DNA from: Luteimonas cucumeris | GTDB taxonomy: Bacteria; Pseudomonadota; Gammaproteobacteria; Xanthomonadales; Xanthomonadaceae | Direction of reading: 5' to 3' | DNA length: 64,000 bases | NCBI RefSeq assembly: GCF_007830035.1 | Contig: NZ_VLKN01000004.1 | Coordinates: 62,001 to 126,000, forward strand | Shown here: one piece after another, positions 1 through 8,508 of the stretch | Numbering within the stretch: position 1 is the stretch's first letter | Layout of the letters: the number at the start of each line of letters is the position of its first letter | Notes under the pieces: generated by a model | The model's database searches: none | Told to the model about the DNA's origin: nothing | What the model saw: only the letters and a program-made list of their open reading frames with translations | Position numbers and translations under genes: made by a program

Positions 1-797
1 AGAAGATCGACGGCATCAAGGATCTGCTCGACAGGGGCGAGATGGATTTCGCGGCCGCTGCCGTGCGCTACTCCGACAGCCCGAACGCGCTGGAAGGCGG
101 CGATCTGGGCTGGCGCAGCCAGGACGAGATTCCGACCGCCTTCGCCGAGCAGATCCGCACCATGCAAGCCGGTGGGCTGGTCGGACCTCTCCGTGGGCCC
201 AGTGGTTTCCAGCTGATCAAGCTGGTCGAAGTGCGTGACGCGGCGCAGGGCGCGCCGGGCACGGTGACCCAGTACCAGGCGCGCCACATCCTCGTCGCCA
301 ACCAGGATCCGGCGAACGACGCGCAGGCCAAGGCCAGGATCGACACGCTGCGCGCGCGCATCGCCGGCGGCGCGGATTTCGCCACGGTCGCCCAGGAAAA
401 TTCGGACGACGCGAACACCAAGGAGAAAGGCGGCGACCTCGGCTGGTTCGCGCAGGACGCGTTCGGCGCGGAGTTCGGCGAACAGGTCGCGAGCCTTGGC
501 GACGGCCAGGTCTCGGCACCGTTCAAGACCTCGGCCGGCTGGCACATCGTGCAGCGCGTGGCGACCCGCCAGACCACTGCCAACACCGACGACACCCGTC
601 GCGCCCAAGTGCGCGAAACCATCGGTCGTCGCAAGCTGGAAGACGAATACAACCGCTACCTGCGCGAGATGCGCGGCGAAGCCTACGTGGACATCCGTAC
701 CGGCGCCGCGCCGGCGCAACCGGCGCAACCGGCGCCCGCACCGGCTCCGGCCGCCGAAAGGCCGAAGTCGCTGCCGGGCAGCGCAAGCGAGCGCTGA
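1..797 (+). CDS. surA: Periplasmic chaperone / peptidyl-prolyl isomerase SurA, C-terminal part
   Basis: The 5' end lies outside the window; the reading frame is open from base 3, leaving about 264 residues. SurA escorts unfolded outer-membrane proteins through the periplasm to the BAM complex. The visible part holds the end of one parvulin domain and a complete second one; each carries the parvulin signature GGDLGW (about bases 96-113 and 432-449). A Pro/Ala-rich tail follows the C-terminal helix. It ends one base before the ATG of pdxA, the usual gammaproteobacterial surA-pdxA-ksgA-apaGH order. Family and context agree, so the call is firm; only the N-terminus is missing. Confidence 0.95.
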   Translation, partial: KIDGIKDLLDRGEMDFAAAAVRYSDSPNALEGGDLGWRSQDEIPTAFAEQIRTMQAGGLVGPLRGPSGFQLIKLVEVRDAAQGAPGTVTQYQARHILVANQDPANDAQAKARIDTLRARIAGGADFATVAQENSDDANTKEKGGDLGWFAQDAFGAEFGEQVASLGDGQVSAPFKTSAGWHIVQRVATRQTTANTDDTRRAQVRETIGRRKLEDEYNRYLREMRGEAYVDIRTGAAPAQPAQPAPAPAPAAERPKSLPGSASER

Positions 798-798
798 C

Positions 799-1776
799 AT
801 GCGTCCTCGGCTTGCCCTGGTTGCGGGCGAGCCGGCGGGGGTCGGCCCCGAATTGTGCGTGCGGCTGGCGCAACGGCCGCGCACGGATTGCCGGCTGACC
901 GTCTTCGCCGATCCCGACACATTGCAGGCGGCGGCCGACGCCCTGTCGCTGCCGCTACGCCTGCTCGACGCCGACGCGGATGCCGAGGCGCCGGGCGATA
1001 TCGCGCTGCACGCCTGCCCGAACCGGGTCGCAAGCCGTTTCGGCGAAACCGATCCGCGCAATGCGCGCGCGGTCATCGATGCACTGCATGCCGCGGCCGA
1101 TGGCTGCCTCCACGGCCGGTTCACTGGCCTGGTCACCGGTCCCGTGCACAAGGCCGCGATCAATGCCGGGAACATCGCCTACACCGGCACCACCGAACTG
1201 CTCGCCGCGCAGGCCGGATGCGAAGTGGTGATGATGCTCGCCAACGATGTGGTCCGCGTCGCCTTGGCCACCACTCATCTGCCGCTGCGTGCCGTCGCCG
1301 ATGCGATAACCGGCGCAAGCCTGGTCACCCAACTGCGCATCGTGCACGCTGCGCTGCGCGATGATTTCGGCATCGCATCGCCCACCATCGCCGTGCTCGG
1401 CCTCAATCCGCATGCCGGCGAGGCCGGGCACATGGGTCGTGAGGAAATCGACGTCATCGAGCCAGCACTGGCGCGGCTTCGCGCGGAAGGCATGCAACTG
1501 GTGGGCCCGCTTCCGGCCGACACGGCCTTCCTGCCTGCGAAGCTGTCACATTTCGATGCGGTGCTGGCGATGTACCACGACCAGGGTTTGCCGGTGCTGA
1601 AATACAGCGGCTTCGAGCGCGCGGTCAACCTCACCCTGGGCCTGCCGTATCCACGCGTGGCCGTGGACCACGGCACCGCGCTCGACCTGGCGGGCAGCGG
1701 CCGCGCCGATCCTTCGAGCCTGTTTGCCGCAGTCGAGACCTGCGCGCGCTTCGCACGCAACCGGGCCGCGCGATGA
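799..1776 (+). CDS. pdxA: 4-hydroxythreonine-4-phosphate dehydrogenase PdxA
   Basis: PdxA oxidises 4-phosphohydroxy-L-threonine with NAD+ in the DXP-dependent pathway to pyridoxal phosphate. The product is 325 residues, the normal size. The three metal-binding histidines are visible as TTHLPL (H160), LNPHAGE (H205) and MYHDQGLPVLKY (H260), matching H166, H211 and H266 of the E. coli enzyme. The chosen ATG follows the surA stop by one base; an upstream extension of the frame would run through surA and is rejected. Its TGA overlaps the ksgA start (ATGA), so translation is probably coupled. Confidence 0.96.
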   Translation: MRPRLALVAGEPAGVGPELCVRLAQRPRTDCRLTVFADPDTLQAAADALSLPLRLLDADADAEAPGDIALHACPNRVASRFGETDPRNARAVIDALHAAADGCLHGRFTGLVTGPVHKAAINAGNIAYTGTTELLAAQAGCEVVMMLANDVVRVALATTHLPLRAVADAITGASLVTQLRIVHAALRDDFGIASPTIAVLGLNPHAGEAGHMGREEIDVIEPALARLRAEGMQLVGPLPADTAFLPAKLSHFDAVLAMYHDQGLPVLKYSGFERAVNLTLGLPYPRVAVDHGTALDLAGSGRADPSSLFAAVETCARFARNRAAR

Positions 1777-2558
1777 GCCTGTTCAACGAGCCGCCGAAGA
1801 AATCGCTGGGGCAGCATTTCCTGCACGAACGCGGCGTGATCGACAAGATCATCCTCGCCATTGATCCACGCCCCGGCGACCGCATCGTCGAGATCGGGCC
1901 TGGCCAGGGCGCATTGACCCTGCCGTTACTGGCGCGACACGGGGCACTGACCGCGATCGAATTCGATCGCGACCTGCTGTTGCCATTGGCTGCCGCGGCC
2001 AGCGACGTCGGCCAACTGACGCTGGTCTCGGCCGACGCGCTGAACGTCGACCTGACCGTGCTTGCCGATGGCGAGCCGATGCGGCTGGTCGGCAACCTGC
2101 CGTACAACGTCTCCTCGCCGATCCTGTTCCATGCCCTCGATCACGCGGCCGCGATCCGCGACATGCACTTCATGCTGCAGAAGGAAGTCGTCGACCGCAT
2201 GGCGGCCACGCCTGGCAGCAAGGTATATGGGCGGCTAAGCGTGATGCTGCAGGCTTACTGCCGGGTGACGCCGCTGTTCATGGTGCCGCCGGGTGCGTTC
2301 CGGCCACCGCCAAAAGTGGATTCGGCCGTGGTCCGGCTGGTACCGCGCGCGCCTGAGGAAATCGGCATCGCCGATCGCGCGCGCTTCGCCGCGATCGTGC
2401 GCGCGGCGTTCGGCCAACGTCGCAAGACGCTGCGCAACGCGCTGCATGACGTGGCCGATACCACGATGATCCAGGCTGCCGGCATCGATGCTGGCCTGCG
2501 CGCCGAACAGGTCGATGTCGCCGGCTTCGTCCGCCTTGCCAACCTGCCGGCGGCATAG
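1773..2558 (+). CDS. ksgA: 16S rRNA dimethyladenosine transferase KsgA/RsmA
   Basis: This SAM-dependent enzyme dimethylates two adjacent adenosines in helix 45 of 16S rRNA during late 30S assembly. The 261-residue protein starts in the ATGA overlap with pdxA. Motif I ([10 protein letters not shown], about residues 40-49) binds SAM and motif IV NLPY (108-111) is the catalytic loop of the RrmA/KsgA family; the C-terminal helical domain, about residues 195-261, contains the [12 protein letters not shown] element. Loss of this enzyme classically gives kasugamycin resistance. Nothing unusual was seen. Confidence 0.96.
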   Translation: MSLFNEPPKKSLGQHFLHERGVIDKIILAIDPRPGDRIVEIGPGQGALTLPLLARHGALTAIEFDRDLLLPLAAAASDVGQLTLVSADALNVDLTVLADGEPMRLVGNLPYNVSSPILFHALDHAAAIRDMHFMLQKEVVDRMAATPGSKVYGRLSVMLQAYCRVTPLFMVPPGAFRPPPKVDSAVVRLVPRAPEEIGIADRARFAAIVRAAFGQRRKTLRNALHDVADTTMIQAAGIDAGLRAEQVDVAGFVRLANLPAA

Positions 2559-2593
2559 TCCGGACTTTCACGCTGCTCGCTTACACTGTCGGC

Positions 2594-2974
2594 ATGGACA
2601 ACGCCGACTACGCCTTCGACATCGACGTCGCCACCCGTTATCTCGACGAGCAATCCGTGCCCGACGAGGGACGCTACGTGTTCGCCTACACCATAAGCAT
2701 CCGCAACCGCGGTCGCGTCCCCGCGCAACTGCTCGGTCGCCATTGGGTCATCACCGATGCCAACGGCAAGGTCGAGGAAGTCGAGGGCGAAGGCGTGGTC
2801 GGCGAACAGCCGTGGCTGCGTCCGGGCGAGGATTTCGAATACACCTCCGGCACCATCCTGGAAACCAGCATCGGCACGATGCGCGGCAGCTACGACATGC
2901 TGGCTGACGACGGCACGCATTTCGCCGCGCCGATCCCGGCGTTCACCCTGTCGACGCCGCGGACCCTGCACTGA
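2594..2974 (+). CDS. apaG: ApaG family protein
   Basis: The 126-residue protein is a single fibronectin-III-like beta domain of the ApaG family, with the family signature [11 protein letters not shown] near residues 48-58 and [10 protein letters not shown] near residues 76-85. Members bind small ligands or nucleotides; the precise role of the bacterial protein is unsettled. It sits 35 bases after ksgA and 19 bases before apaH, the standard arrangement, and is probably co-transcribed with both. Confidence 0.93.
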   Translation: MDNADYAFDIDVATRYLDEQSVPDEGRYVFAYTISIRNRGRVPAQLLGRHWVITDANGKVEEVEGEGVVGEQPWLRPGEDFEYTSGTILETSIGTMRGSYDMLADDGTHFAAPIPAFTLSTPRTLH

Positions 2975-2993
2975 CCGGCATGGTGATCGGCGC

Positions 2994-3854
2994 ATGAGTG
3001 TCTGGGCAATCGGCGACCTGCAGGGCTGTTACGAGCCTACGCAACGCCTGCTGGAGCGCATCAATTTCGATCCGGCCACGGACCGGCTGTGGTTTTGCGG
3101 CGACCTGGTCAACCGCGGCGGAGAATCGCTGGAGACATTGCGGCTGGTGCATTCGCTACGCGCGAACTGCGTCACCGTGCTGGGCAACCACGACCTGTCG
3201 CTGCTGGCTATCGGCGAGCGTCGTCCCGAGGAACAGCGCAAGGTCAACCCGGACCTGCAGCGCGTGCTGTTCGCCGAGGACCGCGACGTGCTGCTGGAAT
3301 GGCTGCGCACGCAACCGCTGCTGCACGCCGATCACGAGCTCGGCTGGATGATGGTGCATGCCGGGCTGGCGCCGAAATGGACCGTGTCGCTGGCGGAAAA
3401 GCACGCGCGCGAGGTCGAACAACGCCTGCGCGGCGAGCAGTACCGCAAGCTGCTGAAGAACATGTACGGCGACCAGCCGCCCTGGTCGCCGGGTCTGTCC
3501 GGGGTCGAGCGCGACCGCGCGATCATCAACGTGTTCACGCGCATGCGTTACTGCACGCCGCGCGGACGCATCGCGTTCGACGCGAAGGGCTCGCCAGGCA
3601 CGCAACCGCCCGGCTTGTATCCCTGGTACGAAGTGCCCGGCCGGGCCGAGCGCGACCTGAAGATCGTGTGCGGACACTGGTCAGCGCTGGGACTGTTCAT
3701 CGGACACGGCGTGCATGCGCTGGACACCGGCGCAGTCTGGGGCGGCAAGCTGACCGCGTTGCAACTGGACAGCGAGGAATTGCGGATCGTGCAGGTGCCC
3801 GGACGCGACGTGCCCGTGTCGCAGCAACCACATCCGGCTCAAAGGCGCTCGTAG
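2994..3854 (+). CDS. apaH: Symmetrical bis(5'-nucleosyl)-tetraphosphatase ApaH
   Basis: ApaH cleaves Ap4A to two ADP and also removes Np4 caps from RNA. The 286-residue protein has the metallophosphatase motifs GD (7-8), GDLVNRGG (36-43) and GNHD (64-67), followed by the His-containing GH motif near VCGHWSALG. The ATG at 2994 is chosen because it begins directly at the conserved MSVWAIGDLQGCY sequence; upstream in-frame codons run through apaG. Its 3' end overlaps the convergent folA gene by 16 bases, so the two transcripts are antisense at their ends. Confidence 0.95.
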   Translation: MSVWAIGDLQGCYEPTQRLLERINFDPATDRLWFCGDLVNRGGESLETLRLVHSLRANCVTVLGNHDLSLLAIGERRPEEQRKVNPDLQRVLFAEDRDVLLEWLRTQPLLHADHELGWMMVHAGLAPKWTVSLAEKHAREVEQRLRGEQYRKLLKNMYGDQPPWSPGLSGVERDRAIINVFTRMRYCTPRGRIAFDAKGSPGTQPPGLYPWYEVPGRAERDLKIVCGHWSALGLFIGHGVHALDTGAVWGGKLTALQLDSEELRIVQVPGRDVPVSQQPHPAQRRS

Positions 3855-4366
3855 TCGACGAACTCGAAATCGAATGCGTGCCGGGTATCGGCCGCATGCG
3901 TTTCGCGCGACGTGATCCGCCACTGGCCCGCATCGAATGCCGGGAAGAACGTATCGGCCGCTGCGACCGCGGTTTCGACATGGGTGAGGTACAGGGCATC
4001 GGCGCCCGACAAGGTCAACGCATAGATCTCGGCGCCGCCGATCACGCACAACTCCAACGCGCCTGCTGCTCTGGCCGCCTGGACGGCGGCGTCGACCGAT
4101 GCGAGCGCCTGCATGCCTTCGAACGGTACGCGTCCAGAACGCGTCAGCACCAGGTTAGGCCGCCCCGGCAATGCGCGCCCAAGCGACTCGGCGGTTTTGC
4201 GCCCCATCAGCACCGGCTTGCCGAGCGTCAACCGCTTGAACCGCTTGAGGTCGTCCGGCAGGCGCCAGGGCAAGGCATTGCCCTTGCCGATGGCGCCGTT
4301 GCGATCCAGTGCCGCGATCAGCACAACACGAATCGCAGCTGCCTGCCTTTGCGAATCACCAATCAC
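3839..4366 (-). CDS. folA: Dihydrofolate reductase
   Basis: DHFR reduces dihydrofolate with NADPH, regenerating the cofactor consumed by the neighbouring ThyA. The core reads LIAALDRNGAIGKGNALPW, then LPDDLKRFK, GRKTAESLG and VIGGAEIY, all DHFR landmarks. The start is unresolved. The first available start, GTG at 4366, lies inside a heptad-repeat array and would add about 12 repeat-derived residues; another GTG at 4324 would begin two residues inside the first beta strand; a rare ATT at 4333 has an AGGCAGG at good spacing. It lies downstream of thyA and overlaps apaH by 16 bases. Confidence 0.93.
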   Translation of the reverse strand: MIGDSQRQAAAIRVVLIAALDRNGAIGKGNALPWRLPDDLKRFKRLTLGKPVLMGRKTAESLGRALPGRPNLVLTRSGRVPFEGMQALASVDAAVQAARAAGALELCVIGGAEIYALTLSGADALYLTHVETAVAAADTFFPAFDAGQWRITSRETHAADTRHAFDFEFVDYERL

Positions 4367-4381
4367 GAATCACCAGCCACG
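4354..4381. repeat. Heptad repeat array, thyA-folA spacer
   Basis: Four consecutive 7-mers are present on the + strand: AATCACC, AATCACG, AATCACC, AGCCACG. On the transcribed (-) strand they begin just after the thyA stop and run into the possible folA start. The same 7-mers recur at 12002-12029, so this is a dispersed family. No inverted partner is seen nearby. Confidence 0.85.
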
Positions 4382-4383
4382 GC

Positions 4384-5178
4384 CTATACCGCCACCGGCG
4401 CCTTGATCGCAGGCAGCGGATCGTAGCCTTCGATCGCGATGTCGTCGTAGGTGAAGGCGAACAGGTCCGTCACCTCCGGATTGAGCTTCAGCGTCGGCAG
4501 CGGCCGCGGCTGGCGCGACAACTGCTCGCGCGCCTGCTCGTAGTGGTTCGAATACAGATGCGCGTCGCCTAGCGTGTGCACGAAGTCGCCGACACCGAGC
4601 CCTGTCGCCTGCGCCACCATGTGCGTCAGCAACGCATAGCTGGCGATGTTGAACGGCACGCCGAGGAAGATGTCGCCGCTGCGCTGGTACAGCTGGCAAC
4701 TCAGTTTTCCGTCCGCCACGTAGAACTGGAACAGCGCATGGCAGGGCATCAGCGCCATGTCCGGCAGGTCGGCGACATTCCAGGCGCTGACGATCAACCG
4801 GCGCGAATCGGGATTGCGCCTGATCTCCTCGACCAGCCAGCGCATCTGGTCGACTTCGCGACCATCGCCGGTCGCCCAGCGCCGCCATTGCTTGCCATAG
4901 ACCGGGCCGAGTTCGCCCTGTGCATCGGCCCATTCGTCCCAGATCGATACCTTGTGGTCCTTCAGATAGGCGATGTTGGTATCGCCGCGCAGGAACCACA
5001 GCAGCTCGTGCACGATCGAGCGCAGGTGCAGTTTCTTGGTAGTGACCAGCGGAAAACCCCGGTCGAGGTCGAAGCGCATCTGCCAGCCGAACACGCTGCG
5101 CGTGCCGGTGCCGGTGCGATCGCCTTTTTCGGTGCCGTGCTCGAGCACGTGCCGCAGCAGGTCGAGGTATTGCTTCAT
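4384..5178 (-). CDS. thyA: Thymidylate synthase ThyA
   Basis: ThyA methylates dUMP to dTMP using methylene-tetrahydrofolate and produces the dihydrofolate that FolA reduces. At 264 residues it is the same length as the E. coli enzyme, with the catalytic cysteine in [13 protein letters not shown] at C146, the same position as in E. coli. The ATG at 5178 gives MKQYLDLL, the conserved start; the longer frame upstream is lgt read out of phase. It overlaps the end of lgt by four bases (ATGA) and is followed by folA, forming an lgt-thyA-folA unit. Confidence 0.97.
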   Translation of the reverse strand: MKQYLDLLRHVLEHGTEKGDRTGTGTRSVFGWQMRFDLDRGFPLVTTKKLHLRSIVHELLWFLRGDTNIAYLKDHKVSIWDEWADAQGELGPVYGKQWRRWATGDGREVDQMRWLVEEIRRNPDSRRLIVSAWNVADLPDMALMPCHALFQFYVADGKLSCQLYQRSGDIFLGVPFNIASYALLTHMVAQATGLGVGDFVHTLGDAHLYSNHYEQAREQLSRQPRPLPTLKLNPEVTDLFAFTYDDIAIEGYDPLPAIKAPVAV

Positions 5179-6044
5179 GCGCGCGATTCCGGCTGGAGCA
5201 CCGGCGAGCGGCGCGACAGCCATAGCCAGAACAGGCCCAGCGCGATCAGTGGCAGGCTCAGCACCTGGCCCATCGTCAACCAGCCGAAGGCGAGATAGCC
5301 CAGTTGCGCGTCGGGCACGCGCACGAACTCGACCGCGAAGCGGAACAGTCCATACAGCAGCGCGAACAGGCCGGCCACGGCGTAGCGTGGGCGCGGCTTG
5401 CGCGAGTACCACCACAGCACGCAGAACAGTACCAGGCCTTCCAGCACCGCCTGGTAAAGCTGCGAGGGGTGCCGCGCGAGCGCATCCAGCGCGCCGCTAG
5501 CGTATTTCGCCTGCAGCTGCTGCGAATCGAGCCCGGCCAGGCTGGACTCGGCGCGCGGAAACACTACGCCCCAGCCGGCCTGCGTGTACTTGCCCCACAA
5601 CTCGCCGCCGATGTAGTTGCCCAGGCGACCGAAACCGAGGCCGGGCGGCACCAGCGGCGCGACGAAATCGACCACGTCGAACACATGCAGGCGATGCCGC
5701 CGCGCCCACCACGCGATCGCCAGGAACACACCCAGCAGGCCGCCGTGGAAGCTCATCCCGCCTTCCCACACCTTGAACAGCATCAACGGGTTGCCGATGA
5801 AATCGCCGAACGCATAGAACAGCACGTAGCCGATGCGCCCACCGAGCACCACGCCCAGCATCGCGTAGAACATCAGGTCGCCATAGGCATTGGTGTCGAC
5901 GCCCGGCAGGCGCCCGGCATTGATGCGGCTGCGCCCCAGGAACCAGGCGGCGGCGAAACCAAGCAGGTACATGATCCCGTACCAGTGGACTTGCAGCGGG
6001 CCGAGCGAGAAGGCAATCGGGTCGATCTGGTGCAGGACGATCAT
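5175..6044 (-). CDS. lgt: Prolipoprotein diacylglyceryl transferase Lgt
   Basis: Lgt is the inner-membrane enzyme that transfers diacylglycerol from phosphatidylglycerol to the lipobox cysteine of prolipoproteins. The 289-residue protein is predicted to have seven membrane helices. The signature [13 protein letters not shown] (essential Arg and Asn) is near residues 138-150, with [13 protein letters not shown] before it and HPSQLYQ after it. It is the first gene of the lgt-thyA-folA unit and precedes 247 bases without a gene. Substrates in this window include Pal, LemA and the lipoprotein at 38968-39489. Confidence 0.96.
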   Translation of the reverse strand: MIVLHQIDPIAFSLGPLQVHWYGIMYLLGFAAAWFLGRSRINAGRLPGVDTNAYGDLMFYAMLGVVLGGRIGYVLFYAFGDFIGNPLMLFKVWEGGMSFHGGLLGVFLAIAWWARRHRLHVFDVVDFVAPLVPPGLGFGRLGNYIGGELWGKYTQAGWGVVFPRAESSLAGLDSQQLQAKYASGALDALARHPSQLYQAVLEGLVLFCVLWWYSRKPRPRYAVAGLFALLYGLFRFAVEFVRVPDAQLGYLAFGWLTMGQVLSLPLIALGLFWLWLSRRSPVLQPESRA

Positions 6045-6205
6045 CGGGCGGGAATTTTCACGAAGCCGGCGATGGTCCTATTGTGCCGCGCCGCGGGCTC
6101 CTGCGCAGGCGAAATCATCACAACGCGCCGCTGCGCGCGAGATTGCGCCGGCTGCTGTCGGGGCACAAAGCCGTTGGACGCCTTCGTCGCGCCTCGCTAC
6201 AGGTA

Positions 6206-6234
6206 GTAGCCCGGACAAGCACAGCGCACCCGGA
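6206..6234. repeat. Dispersed REP-like intergenic element, probable
   Basis: The segment starts GTAGCCCGGACAAGC and ends CGCACCCGGA. It resembles the widespread proteobacterial intergenic repeat that reads GTAGCCCGG...CGCACCCGGG, with CCGG ends able to pair. It sits in the 247-base spacer (6045-6291) upstream of lgt and downstream of the TPM gene. I see nothing else in that spacer. Confidence 0.45.
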
Positions 6235-6291
6235 GCGCATCGCAACCGAACCCGAACGCGGCCTCACCAAGGCTAGCAACGCGGCACAGGC

Positions 6292-6795
6292 CTAGAGCAG
6301 GTGCGGCTGGTCGGCAAGTTCGTTACGGTCGTCGTCACCTGCGGTACGCGGGAAATGCTCGGCCAGCAGGTCGGAAATCGCGGACACGCCGCGGACCACG
6401 GCGTCTTCCGGCTCGCCTGCCTTCAGCCGCTCCTCGATCAACAGGCAGACGCCGCGCCACTGCTCGGCGCTGACCAGCGGATCGAGGCCACGATCGGCGA
6501 CGATCTCGATGCGGTGGTCGGCCAGCAGCAGATAGACCAGCACGCCATTATTGGCCTCGGTATCCCAGACGCGTAGCTGCGCGAACACCTCGGACGCACG
6601 CAGGTGTGCATCGTGGCCGGCCCAGACCGATTGCGCCGGCAGCGCGGCCTCGACCGCGAAACAGATTTCGCCGCGATGGCGACGCTCGCCCTCGGCGATG
6701 GCCGCGGCGATGCGCTGCATGCGCTCCGGTGGAAACAGGCCGCGCGCCGAGCGGGCGAAGAGATGACGCAGCAGTCGCATCGGAGCCATCGCCAT
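6292..6795 (-). CDS. TPM-domain protein (short, cytosolic)
   Basis: A protein of about 167 residues with a single TPM (YgcG-type) domain: ERMQRIAAAIAEGERRHRGEICFAVE, then NGVLVYLLLADHRIEIVADRGL, with no signal peptide. TPM domains occur beside LemA proteins in many bacteria and are usually linked to membrane or photosystem maintenance; the bacterial biochemical role is not firmly known. The start is placed at the ATG overlapping the TGA of the preceding gene (TGATG); two ATGs 6 and 15 bases further in are alternatives. It is the last gene of lemA-TPM-TPM. Confidence 0.85.
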   Translation of the reverse strand: MAMAPMRLLRHLFARSARGLFPPERMQRIAAAIAEGERRHRGEICFAVEAALPAQSVWAGHDAHLRASEVFAQLRVWDTEANNGVLVYLLLADHRIEIVADRGLDPLVSAEQWRGVCLLIEERLKAGEPEDAVVRGVSAISDLLAEHFPRTAGDDDRNELADQPHLL

Positions 6796-7700
6796 CACCA
6801 GCTCCCCGAGGCGCCGCCGCCTCCGCTCATGCCGCCGCCGCCCGACCAGCCGCCGCCACCGAAACCTCCGCCGCCAAAGCCGCCACCACTGCCCCAGCCG
6901 CCACCGCCGAAACCGCCCCAGCCGCCTGCTCCGCGCGCGAAACTGCCGGCAGACACGCCGACCAGGCCGTACACCAGACCGAGTACCGCCGCCGCGACGC
7001 CGAGCCCGAGCAGCGACGAGATCAGCCACGCCACGCCGCCTGCGGCCGCACCCGTCGCCAGGCCGCGCACCGGTGCCGGCGTCCGCCTGAACACGACACG
7101 GACCAGGTTGGCGACGATGAACGCCGCCAGCAGCGCGAACACCCAGCCGCCACCGTCTTCTTCGCTGCGATGGTCGGCCATCGGCGCCGGCAGCGGTTCG
7201 CCGTCGATCAGTTTCACCAGCGCGCCGGTGGCATCGATGATGCCGCCGCCGTAGTCGTCCGCGCGGAATTTCGGCACCAGGTATTCCTGGATGATGCGAC
7301 CGGCAGTGATGTCCGGGATCGCACCTTCCAGGCCATAGCCAGGCTCGATGCGCACGCGGCGATCGTCCTTGGCCACCACCAACAGCACGCCGTCGTCAAC
7401 GCCCTTGCGACCGAGCTGCCATTGCTCGAACGCGCGCACCGTGTACTGCTCGATGCTCTCCGGTTGCGTGCTCGGCACCATCAGCACCTGCAACTGGCTA
7501 CCCTTGCGCCGCTGCAGCGCCAGCGCCTGCTGTTCCAGCTGCTGTTTCTGCGCGGCGCTCAGGGTTCCGGTGGTGTCGACCACCGGCGAGTCCAGTGGCG
7601 GGATCGCCGCCTGCTGTGCCAGTACCGCGAACGACGCGCCGCCGGCCAGCAGCAGGGCAAGCCAGAGGCTGCCGGCAGAGCTTCGCAGGCGTCTTGTCAT
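6795..7700 (-). CDS. YgcG-family TPM-domain protein with Gly-rich tail
   Basis: The 301-residue protein has an N-terminal signal peptide ending near FAVLAQQ (about residue 30), a TPM domain from about 37 to 160 (VVDTTGTLSAAQKQQLE, KGVDDGVLLVVAKDDRRVRIEPGYGLEG), one or two membrane helices around 185-250, and a low-complexity Gly/Trp/Ser-rich tail ending GGASGSW. This architecture is typical of YgcG proteins encoded with LemA. The TPM domain should face the periplasm and the Gly-rich tail follows the last helix. It is 18 bases downstream of lemA and overlaps the next TPM gene by one base. Confidence 0.9.
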   Translation of the reverse strand: MTRRLRSSAGSLWLALLLAGGASFAVLAQQAAIPPLDSPVVDTTGTLSAAQKQQLEQQALALQRRKGSQLQVLMVPSTQPESIEQYTVRAFEQWQLGRKGVDDGVLLVVAKDDRRVRIEPGYGLEGAIPDITAGRIIQEYLVPKFRADDYGGGIIDATGALVKLIDGEPLPAPMADHRSEEDGGGWVFALLAAFIVANLVRVVFRRTPAPVRGLATGAAAGGVAWLISSLLGLGVAAAVLGLVYGLVGVSAGSFARGAGGWGGFGGGGWGSGGGFGGGGFGGGGWSGGGGMSGGGGASGSW

Positions 7701-7718
7701 CGCTACGATCGCGACCGC

Positions 7719-8366
7719 TCAGTTCGCCGGTTGCGGTGACGGCTGCGGAGGCTGTGGCGTGGCGGACGGCGCTGCCGGCTGGCCGAAATCGACCGCGGGC
7801 GCCTGCTGGATCTGGCGTTCGTTCTCGACCGTGAAATTCGGCTTCTGCTGGTAGCCGAACATCATCGCGATCAGGTTCTGCGGGAACGAACGGATGTAGG
7901 TGTTGTAGTCCTGCACCGTCTGGATGTAGCGGCCGCGGGCGACGGTGATGCGGTTCTCGGTGCCTTCCAGCTGGGTCTGCAGCCCGAGGAAGGACTGGTC
8001 GGCCTTGAGGTTGGGGTAGTTCTCGGTGACCACCATCAACCGCGACAACGCGCTCGACAACTCGCCCTGCGCCTGCTGGAACTGCTGCAGCGAAGCGGCA
8101 TCATCGGCATTGACGTTGATCTGGCCGACCTTGGCGCGCGCCTCGGTGACATCGGTGAGCACCTGCTGCTCATGCGCCGCATAGCCCTTGACCGTGTTGA
8201 CCAGGTTGGGAATGAGGTCGGCGCGGCGCTGGTATTGGTTGAGCACCTCGGACCAGCCGGCCTTGACCGATTCGTCCTTCTGCTGGATCTGGTTGTAGCC
8301 GCAACCGGACAGCAGCACCGCGAACAGGCTCAACAGCAACAGACGCAAGGGAGAAAGCGCACGCAT
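7719..8366 (-). CDS. lemA: LemA family lipoprotein
   Basis: LemA proteins are membrane-anchored helical bundles of uncertain function. This one has 215 residues and a lipobox (LLSGC, Cys22) where most LemA proteins only have a membrane anchor. The family motif NQYQRRADLIPNLVNTVKGYA and the later YNTYIRSFPQNLIAMMFGY are clear, and the C-terminus is Pro/Gln-rich. The ATG at 8366 starts the signal sequence MRALSPLRLLLLSL; the longer frame would put 24 polar residues in front of it. It heads an operon with the two TPM-domain genes. Confidence 0.93.
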   Translation of the reverse strand: MRALSPLRLLLLSLFAVLLSGCGYNQIQQKDESVKAGWSEVLNQYQRRADLIPNLVNTVKGYAAHEQQVLTDVTEARAKVGQINVNADDAASLQQFQQAQGELSSALSRLMVVTENYPNLKADQSFLGLQTQLEGTENRITVARGRYIQTVQDYNTYIRSFPQNLIAMMFGYQQKPNFTVENERQIQQAPAVDFGQPAAPSATPQPPQPSPQPAN

Positions 8367-8415
8367 GGCCCGGCTCCTGTGGGAAGGCCGGGCCATTGTG
8401 CCCCATCGGATGTTG

Positions 8416-8433
8416 GGCGGGTTTTCACCCGCC
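8416..8433. terminator. Intergenic hairpin between terC and lemA
   Basis: A 7-bp perfect stem (GGCGGGT / ACCCGCC) with a TTTC loop lies in the 142-base spacer between the co-directional genes terC and lemA. It has no strong U-run on the (-) transcript, so it may be a dispersed palindrome rather than a true terminator. Confidence 0.4.
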
Positions 8434-8508
8434 ATCACGGCATGCGTCGGATGCGAGGCGGCTACGCGAATGCCTCGCGGCGACAGTGGCGGCGATCCGG
8501 AGCCCGCC

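Noticed and set aside
6045-6291. A small gene upstream of lgt
   Set aside because: Short open frames here have no ribosome-binding site or recognisable product; the spacer contains a likely REP-like repeat instead.
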